Below are positions 46,808 to 55,964 of a DNA stretch of 64,000 bases, in pieces. The notes below the pieces were generated by a model that had not been told where the DNA came from, did no database searches, and saw nothing but the letters and a program-made list of their open reading frames with translations. Both the position numbers and the translations under genes were made by a program. Each line of letters starts with the position of its first letter. Within the stretch, counting starts at the first letter, position 1. This DNA is from DAIQNV01 sp038748775 (GTDB lineage Bacteria > Planctomycetota > Phycisphaerae > Phycisphaerales > UBA1924), in contig JBCDIT010000004.1 of NCBI GenBank assembly GCA_038748775.1, forward strand, positions 186,001 through 250,000. Reading direction: 5' to 3'.

Positions 46808-48250
46808 ATGGAAAGTCGCATTGACATCGCGGTGGCGAAGGACGAGTTGCGCCGCATCAACGAGGCTTTGCACGAGCCGCGGTTGCTCATCGGCGGTCTT
46901 GCGGTGAATCAGTACGTGCCATCGCGCATATCGAAAGACATCGATTTGGTATGCGAGTTCGGGGAGGCGATCGAACTCATTGGCAGGCTGTATCCTGCGG
47001 TCGATTGGAACATCGAAGACGGGAACACGGATGAGTTCCGGCCGTCATATAGAATTACCAATCGCGTACACGGAGACCGATTCGGGGAAATACAGTTCGG
47101 TCCAAAGATCTTAGAGAGACGACCTTACGATGGGATACGGTGGGATCGCATTTATGATGGTGCAGAGCCCTTCGTGTTTAGGAAAGAAAAACTGTCAAAG
47201 ATTCTTGTTCCTACGACGGCATCGCTTGCCTTCACCAAGCTCTTATCGTTTATTGGCCGATATGTACCGGCGGAGGATATGGAGAGTGTGGCCCGGGGAA
47301 AGGTGGGTCGGGATCTTCGAGACTTTGGTGATCTGACCAACCATCCAGATTTTAGTCTGAATCAATTCTATGATTTGATTCGCCAGGCTGAGCTTGATGA
47401 GTCGCTTGCAAACGACGTGAGCGAGCGTCTTGAGGCCTATGGGCTGTATGAAGAGTTCTTCCGATGCAGCATAGCCTCGTCTGCAGCCAGGCTCGGCGCA
47501 TCGTGGGGCACGCCGCGCGTTGCTGGCGGGGCGATGTCGTCGGCGGCCGAAGGTGCTATGCGATATGACCCGGAAGAGCTGTCTGTCATCGATCGATATG
47601 GTTGGCAGGTCAATGCGAGTCCTGGTGATGCGGAGCGGCGGGTGACCAACCGGGGCGAGGCCGTAGCGCCCGGGTGCCTCTTCGTAGTTGATGTCCAAAA
47701 CGATTTTATGGCGGGTGGTCCATTGAGTGCGTGCGGAACCGAAACGCTATTAGATTCGCTCAATGGCGCAATCAACGCAGCGCAGCAGGTTGGTATAGAA
47801 GTGGTGTACATTAGAGACTGGCACCCGGAATCCCATTGGTCATTCAAAGAGAACGGTGGCCCCTGGCCGTCGCATGCCGTTGAGGAGTCCGAGGGTGCCG
47901 CATTCCCAGAGGGGCTTGAGATCGTGCCGTCGAGCAAGATCTTCAACATCGGAACTGACAATCGCACCAAGGGGTATTCGCCATTCGAGTCAGGTGAACT
48001 GGAAGAGTACTTGGGGAATCACGGTGTATCTACGATCTTTGTTGCGGGAATCGCTCTTGAATACTGCATTTCTGCGACGTGTCTTGACGCGATCGCGTGT
48101 TCCAAGACCGTTATCGCGGTTGAGTCGCTGATTCGGCCGGCCTCGGCTCGGCTCTCGGAGCAGGAGACGCGTTGGAAAATACTCACGGATCGAGGGGTTA
48201 TTAGGGCTAGCGAATTGCCTTCGCTTCTGCGGAGTGAGCGGAAGCCTTGA
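46808..48250 (+). CDS. AbiEii-like nucleotidyltransferase fused to a nicotinamidase-like domain
   Basis: One 480-residue frame with two domains. Residues ~1-215 resemble AbiEii/MNT-type nucleotidyltransferases: LLIGGLAVNQYVPSRIS followed by KDIDLV gives the GG-x13-D-x-D motif (G29, G30, D44, D46). Residues ~288-470 resemble nicotinamidase/PncA: FVVDVQNDFMAGG (catalytic Asp D295), metal-ligand motif RDWHPESHWSF (D337, H339, H343) with WPSH (H356), and nucleophile C420 in GIALEYCISAT. The canonical catalytic Lys (KGT in PncA) is replaced by Ile381 in FNIGTD. Base composition is lower than in its neighbours. No transmembrane segment or partner gene is seen. It may be a defence or NAD-sensing effector; the function is inferred only. 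Confidence 0.8.
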   Translation: MESRIDIAVAKDELRRINEALHEPRLLIGGLAVNQYVPSRISKDIDLVCEFGEAIELIGRLYPAVDWNIEDGNTDEFRPSYRITNRVHGDRFGEIQFGPKILERRPYDGIRWDRIYDGAEPFVFRKEKLSKILVPTTASLAFTKLLSFIGRYVPAEDMESVARGKVGRDLRDFGDLTNHPDFSLNQFYDLIRQAELDESLANDVSERLEAYGLYEEFFRCSIASSAARLGASWGTPRVAGGAMSSAAEGAMRYDPEELSVIDRYGWQVNASPGDAERRVTNRGEAVAPGCLFVVDVQNDFMAGGPLSACGTETLLDSLNGAINAAQQVGIEVVYIRDWHPESHWSFKENGGPWPSHAVEESEGAAFPEGLEIVPSSKIFNIGTDNRTKGYSPFESGELEEYLGNHGVSTIFVAGIALEYCISATCLDAIACSKTVIAVESLIRPASARLSEQETRWKILTDRGVIRASELPSLLRSERKP

Positions 48251-48283
48251 CGTTGAAAGGGATCATGGTCTCCGCTGCGATCC

Positions 48284-51200
48284 TCAGTGTCGCACATCCG
48301 GGAAGACGCTTTCGCACTCCCCCATGCACCGCTGTCCTTTCGTGAATCGCCCCGCGAGCATCCCTTCAGCCGCCTTGTCGATCCGCTCGCAGAGTTTCTT
48401 CCGCCCTTCGCGCAGGGCGTTCACGTCGATAACGCCCCTCTCACCGGTCGATAGCATCCAGTACTCGGCCGTTCCTTCAAACGACTCGTCCTCGAAGTGG
48501 TGCTCGGCGGCCCACAGGTAGAGCCCGAGCTGGAGATCGTTCTTGGTCGGTTTGAGCTTCTCTTTCGTACCGCGGCCCGTCTTGTAGTCGATCAGCCGGA
48601 ATCCGGATCCAGATCGATCGATGCGGTCGATCACCGCTTTGATCCTCACGTCGTCCCGATACGCAAAGGCGTGCGCCCGTTCGGCCTCGAGCGTCTCGTC
48701 GCCCTCGCTGATAAACGCCTCGTGCGCGATCCGGAGCTGGCCTTCGATCTGAGTTCGAACATCGGGCGAGATCGTTTCGCCGCGGGGCCATGCGCCGAGG
48801 ATCGCACGCCGACCTTCTTCGAGCAGGTCGTTGAGCCCGGGCCGGAAGCGTCCTTCTGATTCCGCTTCTTGGCAGAGTTTCGTGTACGCCTGCATGGCTC
48901 TGTGGGCCGCGTCGCCGATCGCTCGCTTGGGGTTGAAGCTCTCGTCGAGCTTGAGCACGTGCCTCACGTAGAAGCACAAGCCGCAACGCTCGTAGCTGTC
49001 GATCATCGAGTAACTGAGACGGAGTGGGGGCTTAAGGCCCTGGAGATCATGCGCGTCGCGAACCTCTCCCGAGCGAACCGCGGCGAGCCGGCGCGCCCCA
49101 TCCCCGGCCGGGTCGTTCGCCCACCCGGGCACGTCACCGCCACGCTCGACGACGCACAGCGCCGCGAACGCCCTCGCGGATTCGTGCAGCCGCTGGCCGG
49201 CGCGCTGGACGTCATCGGCGTCGATCCCGTCGCGGTCGACGACGTCGAGCGCCGCCGCCGCCGCATGCCTCGTGCGCCGTTTCTCTTCCGCGAGCGTCGA
49301 ACCGAACGCCTTGGCGTTGGACTGCTGAAGCTCTGCGTACGCCGGTTGACCGGCATAGACGCCGGCTTTGCGTGCCTCGTCGATAACGTCGTCGCCCGTA
49401 CGCTGATGCGCACGCGCTTCGAGGAGCTCGTCGAGAAAGTAGGGCGGAGAACGCAGCGCCTTCGGCAGCGTCCCGAGACCGATGAGGCGTCGCTCTGCTC
49501 TGGTGAGTGCCACGTAGAACAGCCGGCGTTCTTCGTCGCGGTGCGCATCCTCCGGTGCCCGAGGCTCGATCCCGTCTGCGGGTTCGAGACACGAAGGAAG
49601 ATCGCCCTCGTCCTTGGCCTGCTTCCGCCCCGGATATCCCTGAGACGCGAGCCTGGGCAGGTACACCGTGTCGAACTCAAGGCCCTTCGCGCCGTGCGCC
49701 GTCAACATCTGCACGGCGTCTTCGCTCGCATCGGGAGCCGCGTCGGGATCCTCGCGTTCTGATTCGAAAGTCTTGTCACCCTCGTCGAGATCATCGAAAT
49801 AGGCGATGAAGGCCCGAAGATCGCCCGGTTCTTCCAGGCGTCCTCGCCGCTCGCGCGCGAATCGGAGCAATGCGACGAGTGCCGCGACGCGTTGCGATCG
49901 AGCCCGGGCGTCGGGCAGATCGGACGAAGTCGCCCCGGTGGTGCGGATGATCGCTTCGATGGCTTCGTCTGCCGGAGATTCGACCGCGATCAACGAAAGC
50001 TCGTTGTGCCACCCGAGCAGCTTGTCGATCTCGCCCCGGGCTGTATCGCCGGACGGTAGGGTCTCGGCGACGAGTTCGAGCAGCGTCCCCGAGCCCGGGA
50101 GCGGTGTTTCGCTTTCGTCGCCCGCTTCCAACCGGGAGCGCTTCGACTCGTATGCCCGCTCCCATTCGACCACCCGTCCCTCGGGGATCAGCAGCGGCGG
50201 GCGCCGCAAGATCCGCCGCACGCACCACGACGCCCGGGGGTCGACCAGCAAGCGGGCCCACGCGAGCACGTCGCGAACGCCCGGGTCTTCGCCGGCGCCG
50301 CGCTCGCGGGCCATCTGCGTCGGGATCCCCGCCAACTCGAGCGCGCCGCGGACGCGAGAGAGGTCGTTGTGCGTCCGCGCGATCACCGCGATGTCGGACC
50401 ACGCGATATCCGGCTCGCTGTGTCGCTGGTACGCGATCATCGATGCGATCGTGGGGCCGTCTTCGCTGAAATTGCTCAGGCGGACCGCCTCCACGCCAGC
50501 GCCGGGTCTCGGACGATCGGCTCGGGCGCACGTCAGCGCTTTCTCGGGTCGGAAACGGTCCTTCGCGCGCTCGATGACCGCCTTCGACGTCTCGACGATG
50601 CCGCTGTCGCTCCGCCAGTTCTCGCCGAGTTCGATCGTCCGAATGGGGTCGCCGGCGTCGCGCCAGACCTTCTCGAAGCGATCGAGCGCCCGGTCGTCGG
50701 CACCCCGGAAGCCATAAATCGACTGGTCGTCGTCGCCCACGACCGCGATGTCGGCGCCCGATCCGGGGCGTGCAATCGAGCGGAGCAAGCGGATCTGCGC
50801 CGCGTTGAGATCCTGAAACTCGTCGACGACCACGTGAGAGCAATCGGCACGCACGATCTCCGCGACCGAATCGTGGTCTTCGAGAAGTTCGATCGGCAGC
50901 GCGATCTGGTCCTCGTACCCGACGAGACCTTCGCGCCGGGCTCGCGTCGTCAACTCGCCCCAGACCCGAGCCGCGTCGAGCCAGTCGAGAAGGACAAGCT
51001 TCTCGCTGCGCTCTTCCGCGTTGCTTGCCGCCGATTCGAGAGACTCGAGCGCTTCGGTCGGACGCACGCCTGCGTTGTGCATCGCGGCGATCCGCTTCGA
51101 TGCCAGGTCAATCGCCGCATCGAGCCCGCCCGCCGCGGCCCGCGCGAGCAGCCCCTGATCCCGAGCGATGGCTCTCATGAGTCGCTTGCGTTGCGCCGAG

Positions 51201-51541
51201 TCGAGCATGCCCCGGCGCACCGGGAGGCCCAAGACGTCGGCGAAGCGACGGATGAGACCCGCTCCGAAGCTGTTGAACGTCGTCGCTTGCAAGGCGTCCG
51301 CCGCCGACGGACCGATCAGATCGATGAGCCTCGAACGAAGCTCTTCGGCCGCCTTGATCGTAAAGCTCAGCGCGAGCACGGTCCTCGGTTCAACGCCCCG
51401 ATCGCCGATGAGGTACGCGATCCGCCGCGTCATCACCCGTGTCTTGCCCGCCCCCGGCCCAGCGACCACGATGAGCGGGCCGCCTTCGTGCACCACCGCG
51501 GCGCGTTGGTGCTCGCTCAGGCCGGCGAACAGGTCAGGCAT
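48284..51541 (-). CDS. UvrD/Rep-type helicase fused to RecB-like PD-(D/E)XK nuclease
   Basis: A 1085-residue superfamily-1A helicase. Motifs in order: Walker A VVAGPGAGKTRVMTRRIAYL, motif II VVVDEFQDLNAAQ, motif III VVGDDDQSIYGFRGAD, and motif V/VI region MLTAHGAKGLEFDTVYLPRL with FYVALTRAERRLI. The C-terminal ~250 residues form a RecB-like nuclease (VIDRIDRSGSGFRLIDYKTG), bounded by Cys pairs CGLC and CMGEC that could hold an iron-sulfur cluster as in AddB. It resembles AdnA/AdnB-type enzymes of double-strand break repair. It overlaps the start of the rsmD region by eight bases. Confidence 0.93.
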   Translation of the reverse strand: MPDLFAGLSEHQRAAVVHEGGPLIVVAGPGAGKTRVMTRRIAYLIGDRGVEPRTVLALSFTIKAAEELRSRLIDLIGPSAADALQATTFNSFGAGLIRRFADVLGLPVRRGMLDSAQRKRLMRAIARDQGLLARAAAGGLDAAIDLASKRIAAMHNAGVRPTEALESLESAASNAEERSEKLVLLDWLDAARVWGELTTRARREGLVGYEDQIALPIELLEDHDSVAEIVRADCSHVVVDEFQDLNAAQIRLLRSIARPGSGADIAVVGDDDQSIYGFRGADDRALDRFEKVWRDAGDPIRTIELGENWRSDSGIVETSKAVIERAKDRFRPEKALTCARADRPRPGAGVEAVRLSNFSEDGPTIASMIAYQRHSEPDIAWSDIAVIARTHNDLSRVRGALELAGIPTQMARERGAGEDPGVRDVLAWARLLVDPRASWCVRRILRRPPLLIPEGRVVEWERAYESKRSRLEAGDESETPLPGSGTLLELVAETLPSGDTARGEIDKLLGWHNELSLIAVESPADEAIEAIIRTTGATSSDLPDARARSQRVAALVALLRFARERRGRLEEPGDLRAFIAYFDDLDEGDKTFESEREDPDAAPDASEDAVQMLTAHGAKGLEFDTVYLPRLASQGYPGRKQAKDEGDLPSCLEPADGIEPRAPEDAHRDEERRLFYVALTRAERRLIGLGTLPKALRSPPYFLDELLEARAHQRTGDDVIDEARKAGVYAGQPAYAELQQSNAKAFGSTLAEEKRRTRHAAAAALDVVDRDGIDADDVQRAGQRLHESARAFAALCVVERGGDVPGWANDPAGDGARRLAAVRSGEVRDAHDLQGLKPPLRLSYSMIDSYERCGLCFYVRHVLKLDESFNPKRAIGDAAHRAMQAYTKLCQEAESEGRFRPGLNDLLEEGRRAILGAWPRGETISPDVRTQIEGQLRIAHEAFISEGDETLEAERAHAFAYRDDVRIKAVIDRIDRSGSGFRLIDYKTGRGTKEKLKPTKNDLQLGLYLWAAEHHFEDESFEGTAEYWMLSTGERGVIDVNALREGRKKLCERIDKAAEGMLAGRFTKGQRCMGECESVFPDVRH

Positions 51542-52325
51542 CAGGCACCGAGCTTTGAGCGGGGTCAGGAGTCAAGTCTGGCTCCGGACCCGCGTCTGGG
51601 TCCGGGTCTGGGTCGGTGTCGATTTGATAAAGGTGGATTGCCGTGTTGCGATAGACGTGCGTCTCGGGGCCGAGCACGCCCGGGAGCTTCAGTTCCGCGT
51701 CGATCGGCCGGGCGTTCGCCGCCGCGCGTGCGACCTCGGCCTCGAACGCGTCGAGTTCGTCGTCGGCATCGTCCGCGTCGAGGTCGATCTCGATCACCGC
51801 CTCGGGCGCGTTCTCATCGGGAACGCGTACCTCGGGCCGGAACGTAAAGGGCCAAGGTGTCCTGACCATCATCCAGCCCTCAGTAGAGAGCTTCTGCGCC
51901 AGCTTGGTGGCTTGGGTCCGTACCCGTTCCCAACCTTCGGCCTCGTACACCAAGGCGTAGGGCGGGTCCATAAAGATGAGGTCGGCCGGGTCGGGACATC
52001 GCGCGAGGGCCATCGGGCCGAGCGCATCACCTCGGACCACCTCCACGCGATCGGCCACGCCCAGGTGGTCGATGTTGCGTTGGAGGATCTCCAGGATCTT
52101 CTTGTCGCGTTCGACGAAGACACACTTGCTCGCGCCGAGGCTGACCGCTTCGAGCCCGATCGACCCGGTCCCGGCAAAGCAATCGAAGACCTTGGCGTCT
52201 TCGGTGTAGCCGCGGAGCATGTTGAACAGCGCGAGCTTGACGCGGTCGGGGATGGGCCGCGTGGTCTCCGCGTCAGGAGGGCCGGTGAGTTTGCGTCGAC
52301 GGTAGTCGCCAGAGATGATGCGCAC
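51534..52325 (-). CDS. rsmD: 16S rRNA (guanine966-N2)-methyltransferase RsmD
   Basis: It methylates G966 of 16S rRNA. The GTG at 52325 opens MRIISGDYRRRKL and the conserved RPIPDRVKLALFNML. The SAM site is VFDCFAGTGSIGLEAVSLGA and the catalytic DPPY is in LIFMDPPYALVY. At 263 residues it exceeds the usual ~190; the extra C-terminal tail is acidic with Asp-Pro repeats (DPDPDPDAGPEPDL). Its 3' end overlaps the helicase start by eight bases, so the genes are translationally linked. Confidence 0.93.
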   Translation of the reverse strand: MRIISGDYRRRKLTGPPDAETTRPIPDRVKLALFNMLRGYTEDAKVFDCFAGTGSIGLEAVSLGASKCVFVERDKKILEILQRNIDHLGVADRVEVVRGDALGPMALARCPDPADLIFMDPPYALVYEAEGWERVRTQATKLAQKLSTEGWMMVRTPWPFTFRPEVRVPDENAPEAVIEIDLDADDADDELDAFEAEVARAAANARPIDAELKLPGVLGPETHVYRNTAIHLYQIDTDPDPDPDAGPEPDLTPDPAQSSVPDA

Positions 52326-52361
52326 ACCGGAGCAAACGTCGGTGCTCCTGGCTTGTCAAGC

Positions 52362-53003
52362 TCAGCCGAAGAGCGAGGCGATCTCGGCGACCTGCACCGG
52401 CGGGGTTTCGAGCCCGGTGACAACCGCCCAGAACGGCGCCCCGAACTCGTCCGGACGCCACGAGCAGAACTGGCCCTTGGCGTCGTCGGCATAGGCCTGG
52501 AGGGCCGAGCCCCCGATGAACACGCAGCGCTGGATCAGCAGCAGGTCGTCGGAGACGTACTCCGCCTCAGCGGCAACCCCCATCAGGGCATCGACCAGCG
52601 CTCCGAAGAGCGAACGATCCGCCTCAATGAGGTGGTCCGCGTCGTGCCAGACGTAGAAACGCTGCCGCGCGACCGAGCGACCGCGGAAGCTGTGGCGGCT
52701 CCGGAGGCTCTCGGTGACGCCACGAGGGCCGTCGATCTGACGGCGCAGCGGTGGGGCGGGCAGCATGCGTTCAAGCTGGTGGCAGAACCCCTCGAGATCG
52801 GTGACGTAGCGGCCGTAGAAGTTGCAAACCTCGGTATCAGGCTGGGCCCCGAGGAACTGCTGAAGCGAGGCTGCGAATCGAGTCCGCATCAACGCGTGGG
52901 GAGACCAGGTCGCGAGATGGGTGTCGTCGAGCCGCGCCATGACCTCAGGCTGCCAGTCAATGGCGCCGAAGGCGTGCTCGTCTGGTCGGCTCAATAGACT
53001 CAT
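52362..53003 (-). CDS. Conserved hypothetical protein
   Basis: A 213-residue soluble protein of unknown function, apparently a single globular domain. Visible stretches: VCNFYGRYVTDLEGFCHQLE in the middle, a basic segment SLRSRHSFRGRSVARQRFYV, and DDLLLIQRCVFIGGSALQAY near the end. No signal peptide or membrane helix. It lies just upstream of rsmD on the same strand, 36 bases away, and may share its transcript. Confidence 0.7.
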   Translation of the reverse strand: MSLLSRPDEHAFGAIDWQPEVMARLDDTHLATWSPHALMRTRFAASLQQFLGAQPDTEVCNFYGRYVTDLEGFCHQLERMLPAPPLRRQIDGPRGVTESLRSRHSFRGRSVARQRFYVWHDADHLIEADRSLFGALVDALMGVAAEAEYVSDDLLLIQRCVFIGGSALQAYADDAKGQFCSWRPDEFGAPFWAVVTGLETPPVQVAEIASLFG

Positions 53004-53371
53004 CGCTCGGCCCCGCGAGGGCTCTCCCCTTCAAACGTATTCGAAATGGGGCGGGGTCTCTCCCGGATGAGAAAGCTACTCGTCGCGGACTCACTTCGCG
53101 ACGGTCGCGGTCTCTCAACGCCCTCTGTGCATCTGCAATGTGCCCCCGAAGTCGGGCTCGGCCAGCGATCGAGTGGAAATGCTCAGTTAAAGCGTGAGAA
53201 GTGCGTGAGTGGACCGCCAGGGATTCGTGTGTCTCTCATCTGTTTTGCCCAGATTGACACGCATGCGGAGGGGGTGCCCGCATTTGGTGGTCCTCTTTGG
53301 CGCATTGCCGCACCGTTTGACGGGTGGTCTGGTAAATCAAGATGATGCGATTTCACATTGAGGAGTCATCA
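53004..53371. other. Intergenic region, nothing assignable
   Basis: These ~370 bases separate a minus-strand gene from a plus-strand lipoprotein, so they must hold two divergent promoters. The only long open frame (53046-53345) has poor codon structure and is not called. A GAGGAGTCATCA site before 53372 is the ribosome-binding site for the lipoprotein. Confidence 0.35.
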
Positions 53372-53953
53372 ATGGACCGCTGTTGGCGATGGGCCGTCCT
53401 CGGCGTGCTCGTCGCAATGGTGTTGGGGGGATGCGATGATCCGCGAGCGCGGCTCCTCTCGCATCGGGAAACCGCGGCATCGAAGAGCCGCGCTGTCGCG
53501 GCCGATGCGCTCGCGGCCGATATTCGAGGGGGGCGAGTTCGCCTCGATCTTGCGCTGGATCACGCTTTCTATACCCTTGATCAGGGTAATAAAGACTATC
53601 AATATCTCGGAGCCGTGCTCGATGCGGCAGACCAGGTATCGGACCTTATTCCAGAGGCTGAACTGACGAATACGTTGATCCTGCACCGTATCGGGCGGCT
53701 CGCGTTTCGGGGAGCGCAGACAGCGGCTGAGGAGAACAAGGTCGCCGAAGCAAGGGGGCTTGTATTATCAGGTCCAACTCTTTGGCAGACCGATGGTTAC
53801 TGGATGACGTATCCAGATCACGATGCGCTCGCGGCCGTTTTGATGGCCACAACAGGGCAGCGTCGAGAGGCGCTTGCGCGGCTTGGGTCGCGCCCAGTGC
53901 TGCTGCCACCGGCAGATGAGGCACTCGCCCTGATCCGCAATATGGGTCCGTGA
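53372..53953 (+). CDS. Lipoprotein, unknown function
   Basis: A 193-residue protein; the ATG at 53372 follows GAGGAGTCATCA. It has a lipoprotein signal peptide with lipobox VLGGC (Cys near residue 21). The mature part is mostly helical and TPR-like in feel (RGAQTAAEENKVAEARGLVL), with a Tyr-rich patch FYTLDQGNKDYQYLG. No enzyme motif is visible. Confidence 0.7.
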   Translation: MDRCWRWAVLGVLVAMVLGGCDDPRARLLSHRETAASKSRAVAADALAADIRGGRVRLDLALDHAFYTLDQGNKDYQYLGAVLDAADQVSDLIPEAELTNTLILHRIGRLAFRGAQTAAEENKVAEARGLVLSGPTLWQTDGYWMTYPDHDALAAVLMATTGQRREALARLGSRPVLLPPADEALALIRNMGP

Positions 53954-54288
53954 AACTGGGGAGCCAGGTCTGGTATCTGACGATAGTGGGTCAAATGGTG
54001 CATAAGGTACACTGTACGGTTCGTTTCGTCTCGACTTGATTTTGGGCGTGTTCCCGCCCTTTCGAGTTCCATCAGAATTGGGGTGCGAGAATAGGTGGTG
54101 TAGCAAGTTGACATACGTCATGTGCCCCCTCAATATGTGGGGCGCAACGAAGCGCTGCGACGGTGTGTTGCGACGCTCTCATCGGGGAAAGGCCTCGAGC
54201 CCAGCCAGTTGCGTGCTCTCGCTGGCCTTCGTGCGGACTCGGGGAAGACAGACGCTGGACGGCGTCGAAATAGACAGGGGCACACTGA
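53954..54288. other. Intergenic region with hairpins before the LuxR-type gene
   Basis: No gene is convincing here. Short inverted repeats occur: GGGCG/CGCCC near 54046-54060 and GCCCC…GGGGC near 54123-54142. A palindromic GTAC-ACT-GTAC lies near 54007. These may be control elements for the regulator gene that follows, but no family is recognised. Confidence 0.35.
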
Positions 54289-55251
54289 ATGGATTCTCAA
54301 ACTGGTGCTTGGGGGGAAGCGTTACGGTCGACGTGTGACATCTCGGCGGCGCTTTGCGCGCTTCCGGCGGTGGCGACTCTTGACTGGGGAGATCGCGCGG
54401 CCGCCGCGATGGCGCGGTTCGCGCCCGGCTGTCGCGTCTGCGTCCTGATCGGCTCGATCGATAGCGGTGGTGCCTTTGTTGGTCACGAAGCGACCGGCGT
54501 CGCGTCGCGCATCGGCGGGTCATCCGAAGAAGCCCGATCGGGCGAGGGCGAGCAGGGTGTCGAGTTGACGCTTCGCTCGAAAGCCGAGCGTGTGACAAGC
54601 CTTGGGTTCCGGCTCACCGATGCCGATCTCGATGCCCACGCGGTCGGGACGCTCAGCGAACTGACCGGCACGGCCGATTGGCGGGGCCGCGGACTCGGCC
54701 AGATCTGGGCAGGTGTTCCGGCGAGCGACGTCATCGTCGGGGTCGCCAGGCTTGGCAATGTCGAGCCGGGTCGTGCCATCATCGTGCAGGCGGCGCTCAC
54801 GAGCCCCGGCGCTCGCGCCAAGGCGGAGCATCTCGCGGTGATCGAGTCGGTGCTCCCGTTGCTCGTCAAGCGCGCGTTGCTGGCGATTGGCTCTCGTCGC
54901 TCGACGACTGCCCGTTGGCTCACCGGCCGTGAGCAGCAGGTTCTCGAAGAACTGACACTCGGCAAGAGCGTGCGACAGATCGCCGACGAGATCGGCCGGA
55001 GCCCCCACACGGTTCACGACCATGTCAAGAGCCTGCACCGCAAGCTCAACGCGTCGAGCCGCGGCGAGCTCGTGGCCCGGGCGCTCGGGTACATCCAAGA
55101 GGGTGGCCGGATCCGCGATCAGCGTCCGGCGCATCGCGAAGAACGCCGCGTTCCGGAGGTCGGGACGACCAGTGCCGCAGGACGCGTGACCGAATCGGCC
55201 GAGGACGCTCCGGCGTCGCTCCCCATCGAGCGGTATCAAGCCCAGGGCTGA
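54289..55251 (+). CDS. LuxR-type (GerE helix-turn-helix) transcriptional regulator
   Basis: A 320-residue regulator. The C-terminal GerE domain is clear at ~residues 205-275: RWLTGREQQVLEELTLGKSVRQIADEIG, with recognition helix SPHTVHDHVKSLHRKLN. The N-terminal ~200 residues look like a GAF-type sensor but match no known ligand family by eye. The extra ~40-residue C-terminal tail is polar (REERRVPEVGTTSAAGRVTE). A terminator follows the gene. Its target and signal are unknown. Confidence 0.85.
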   Translation: MDSQTGAWGEALRSTCDISAALCALPAVATLDWGDRAAAAMARFAPGCRVCVLIGSIDSGGAFVGHEATGVASRIGGSSEEARSGEGEQGVELTLRSKAERVTSLGFRLTDADLDAHAVGTLSELTGTADWRGRGLGQIWAGVPASDVIVGVARLGNVEPGRAIIVQAALTSPGARAKAEHLAVIESVLPLLVKRALLAIGSRRSTTARWLTGREQQVLEELTLGKSVRQIADEIGRSPHTVHDHVKSLHRKLNASSRGELVARALGYIQEGGRIRDQRPAHREERRVPEVGTTSAAGRVTESAEDAPASLPIERYQAQG

Positions 55252-55279
55252 CCCGGTTCAGATGATCCGAAACTCCTGG

Positions 55280-55307
55280 CCGCGGGTGGTTTGCCCGCGG
55301 TTTTTTT
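55280..55307 (+). terminator. Rho-independent terminator of the LuxR-type gene
   Basis: The hairpin CCGCGGG (55280-55286) and CCCGCGG (55294-55300) has a 7-base loop, followed by seven T residues (55301-55307). The T-run overlaps the stop codon of the convergent lipoprotein gene. Confidence 0.9.
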
Positions 55308-55908
55308 ATGGCTGCTCGGCGAGCTCCCCGGTGATGTCTCGGGTGAGCGCGGCCGCGAAGCGGTCGTCTCTTCGGAGTGGCGTGGTGGCCCCGATGGTGA
55401 GGCGCCTGCGCGTGAGTTCGCGCGACTGCCAGAACCCGGTCACGAGCGTGGTCTCGGTCTCAACCTGTCGCCCTGGGTACCGCCGCCGGTGGATCGTGAC
55501 TTCGATGGTCGCCTCGATCGGGCCGGTTGCGTCGCGGAGATCCTCTTCGGAAGTGAGCGCTGGGCCCGGCGATGTTCCAGGCTGCAAAGGTTCGGTCGGG
55601 ACGCGCCGGAACCAGACACGGACCTCGCGGAGCTGGTCGTTGAAGAAGTCTTGCCATTCCTGGCCAACGGTCTGTTGCTCGGTGTCGTAGGGCGTTGCGA
55701 ACCCTGCGGTTGGCTTCAACTGGCTGGCGATCAGCCCCGAACGCGCGTCGACGCGGGCGAGCTTGAAACTGCGATCAACGATCGCTTCGCGGGTGACGTT
55801 GAAGACCCGCTCGTAGTCGGCGCCGTCGAACGTGAAGGTGCGCGGCGCGGACGGGGCACAGGCCCCGAGGAAAGCGGCAAGAAACGCGAAGACCAGGACA
55901 CGGATCAT
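55306..55908 (-). CDS. Lipoprotein, unknown function
   Basis: A 200-residue protein with a short lipoprotein signal and lipobox FLGAC (Cys17). The mature body has paired beta segments (TFTFDGADYERVFNVTREAI, IEATIEVTIHRRRYPGRQVE) resembling small outer-membrane-attached lipoproteins. No family is recognised. It is transcribed from the same region as the decarboxylase upstream. Confidence 0.7.
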   Translation of the reverse strand: MIRVLVFAFLAAFLGACAPSAPRTFTFDGADYERVFNVTREAIVDRSFKLARVDARSGLIASQLKPTAGFATPYDTEQQTVGQEWQDFFNDQLREVRVWFRRVPTEPLQPGTSPGPALTSEEDLRDATGPIEATIEVTIHRRRYPGRQVETETTLVTGFWQSRELTRRRLTIGATTPLRRDDRFAAALTRDITGELAEQP

Positions 55909-55964
55909 CCCGCGAGGGTACCACTTGCGTGGGGGTCTGTGTCGGGCATGCGTTCTCTATCGGG

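Noticed and set aside
46722..46907. Small plus-strand ORF before the nucleotidyltransferase-nicotinamidase gene, considered as an antitoxin
   Set aside because: It overlaps the start of the fusion gene in another frame by ~100 bases, with no ribosome-binding site and no protein-like pattern.
54036..54448. Two plus-strand ORFs upstream of and into the LuxR-type gene
   Set aside because: They have no family motifs, overlap each other and the regulator gene, and show poor codon structure.
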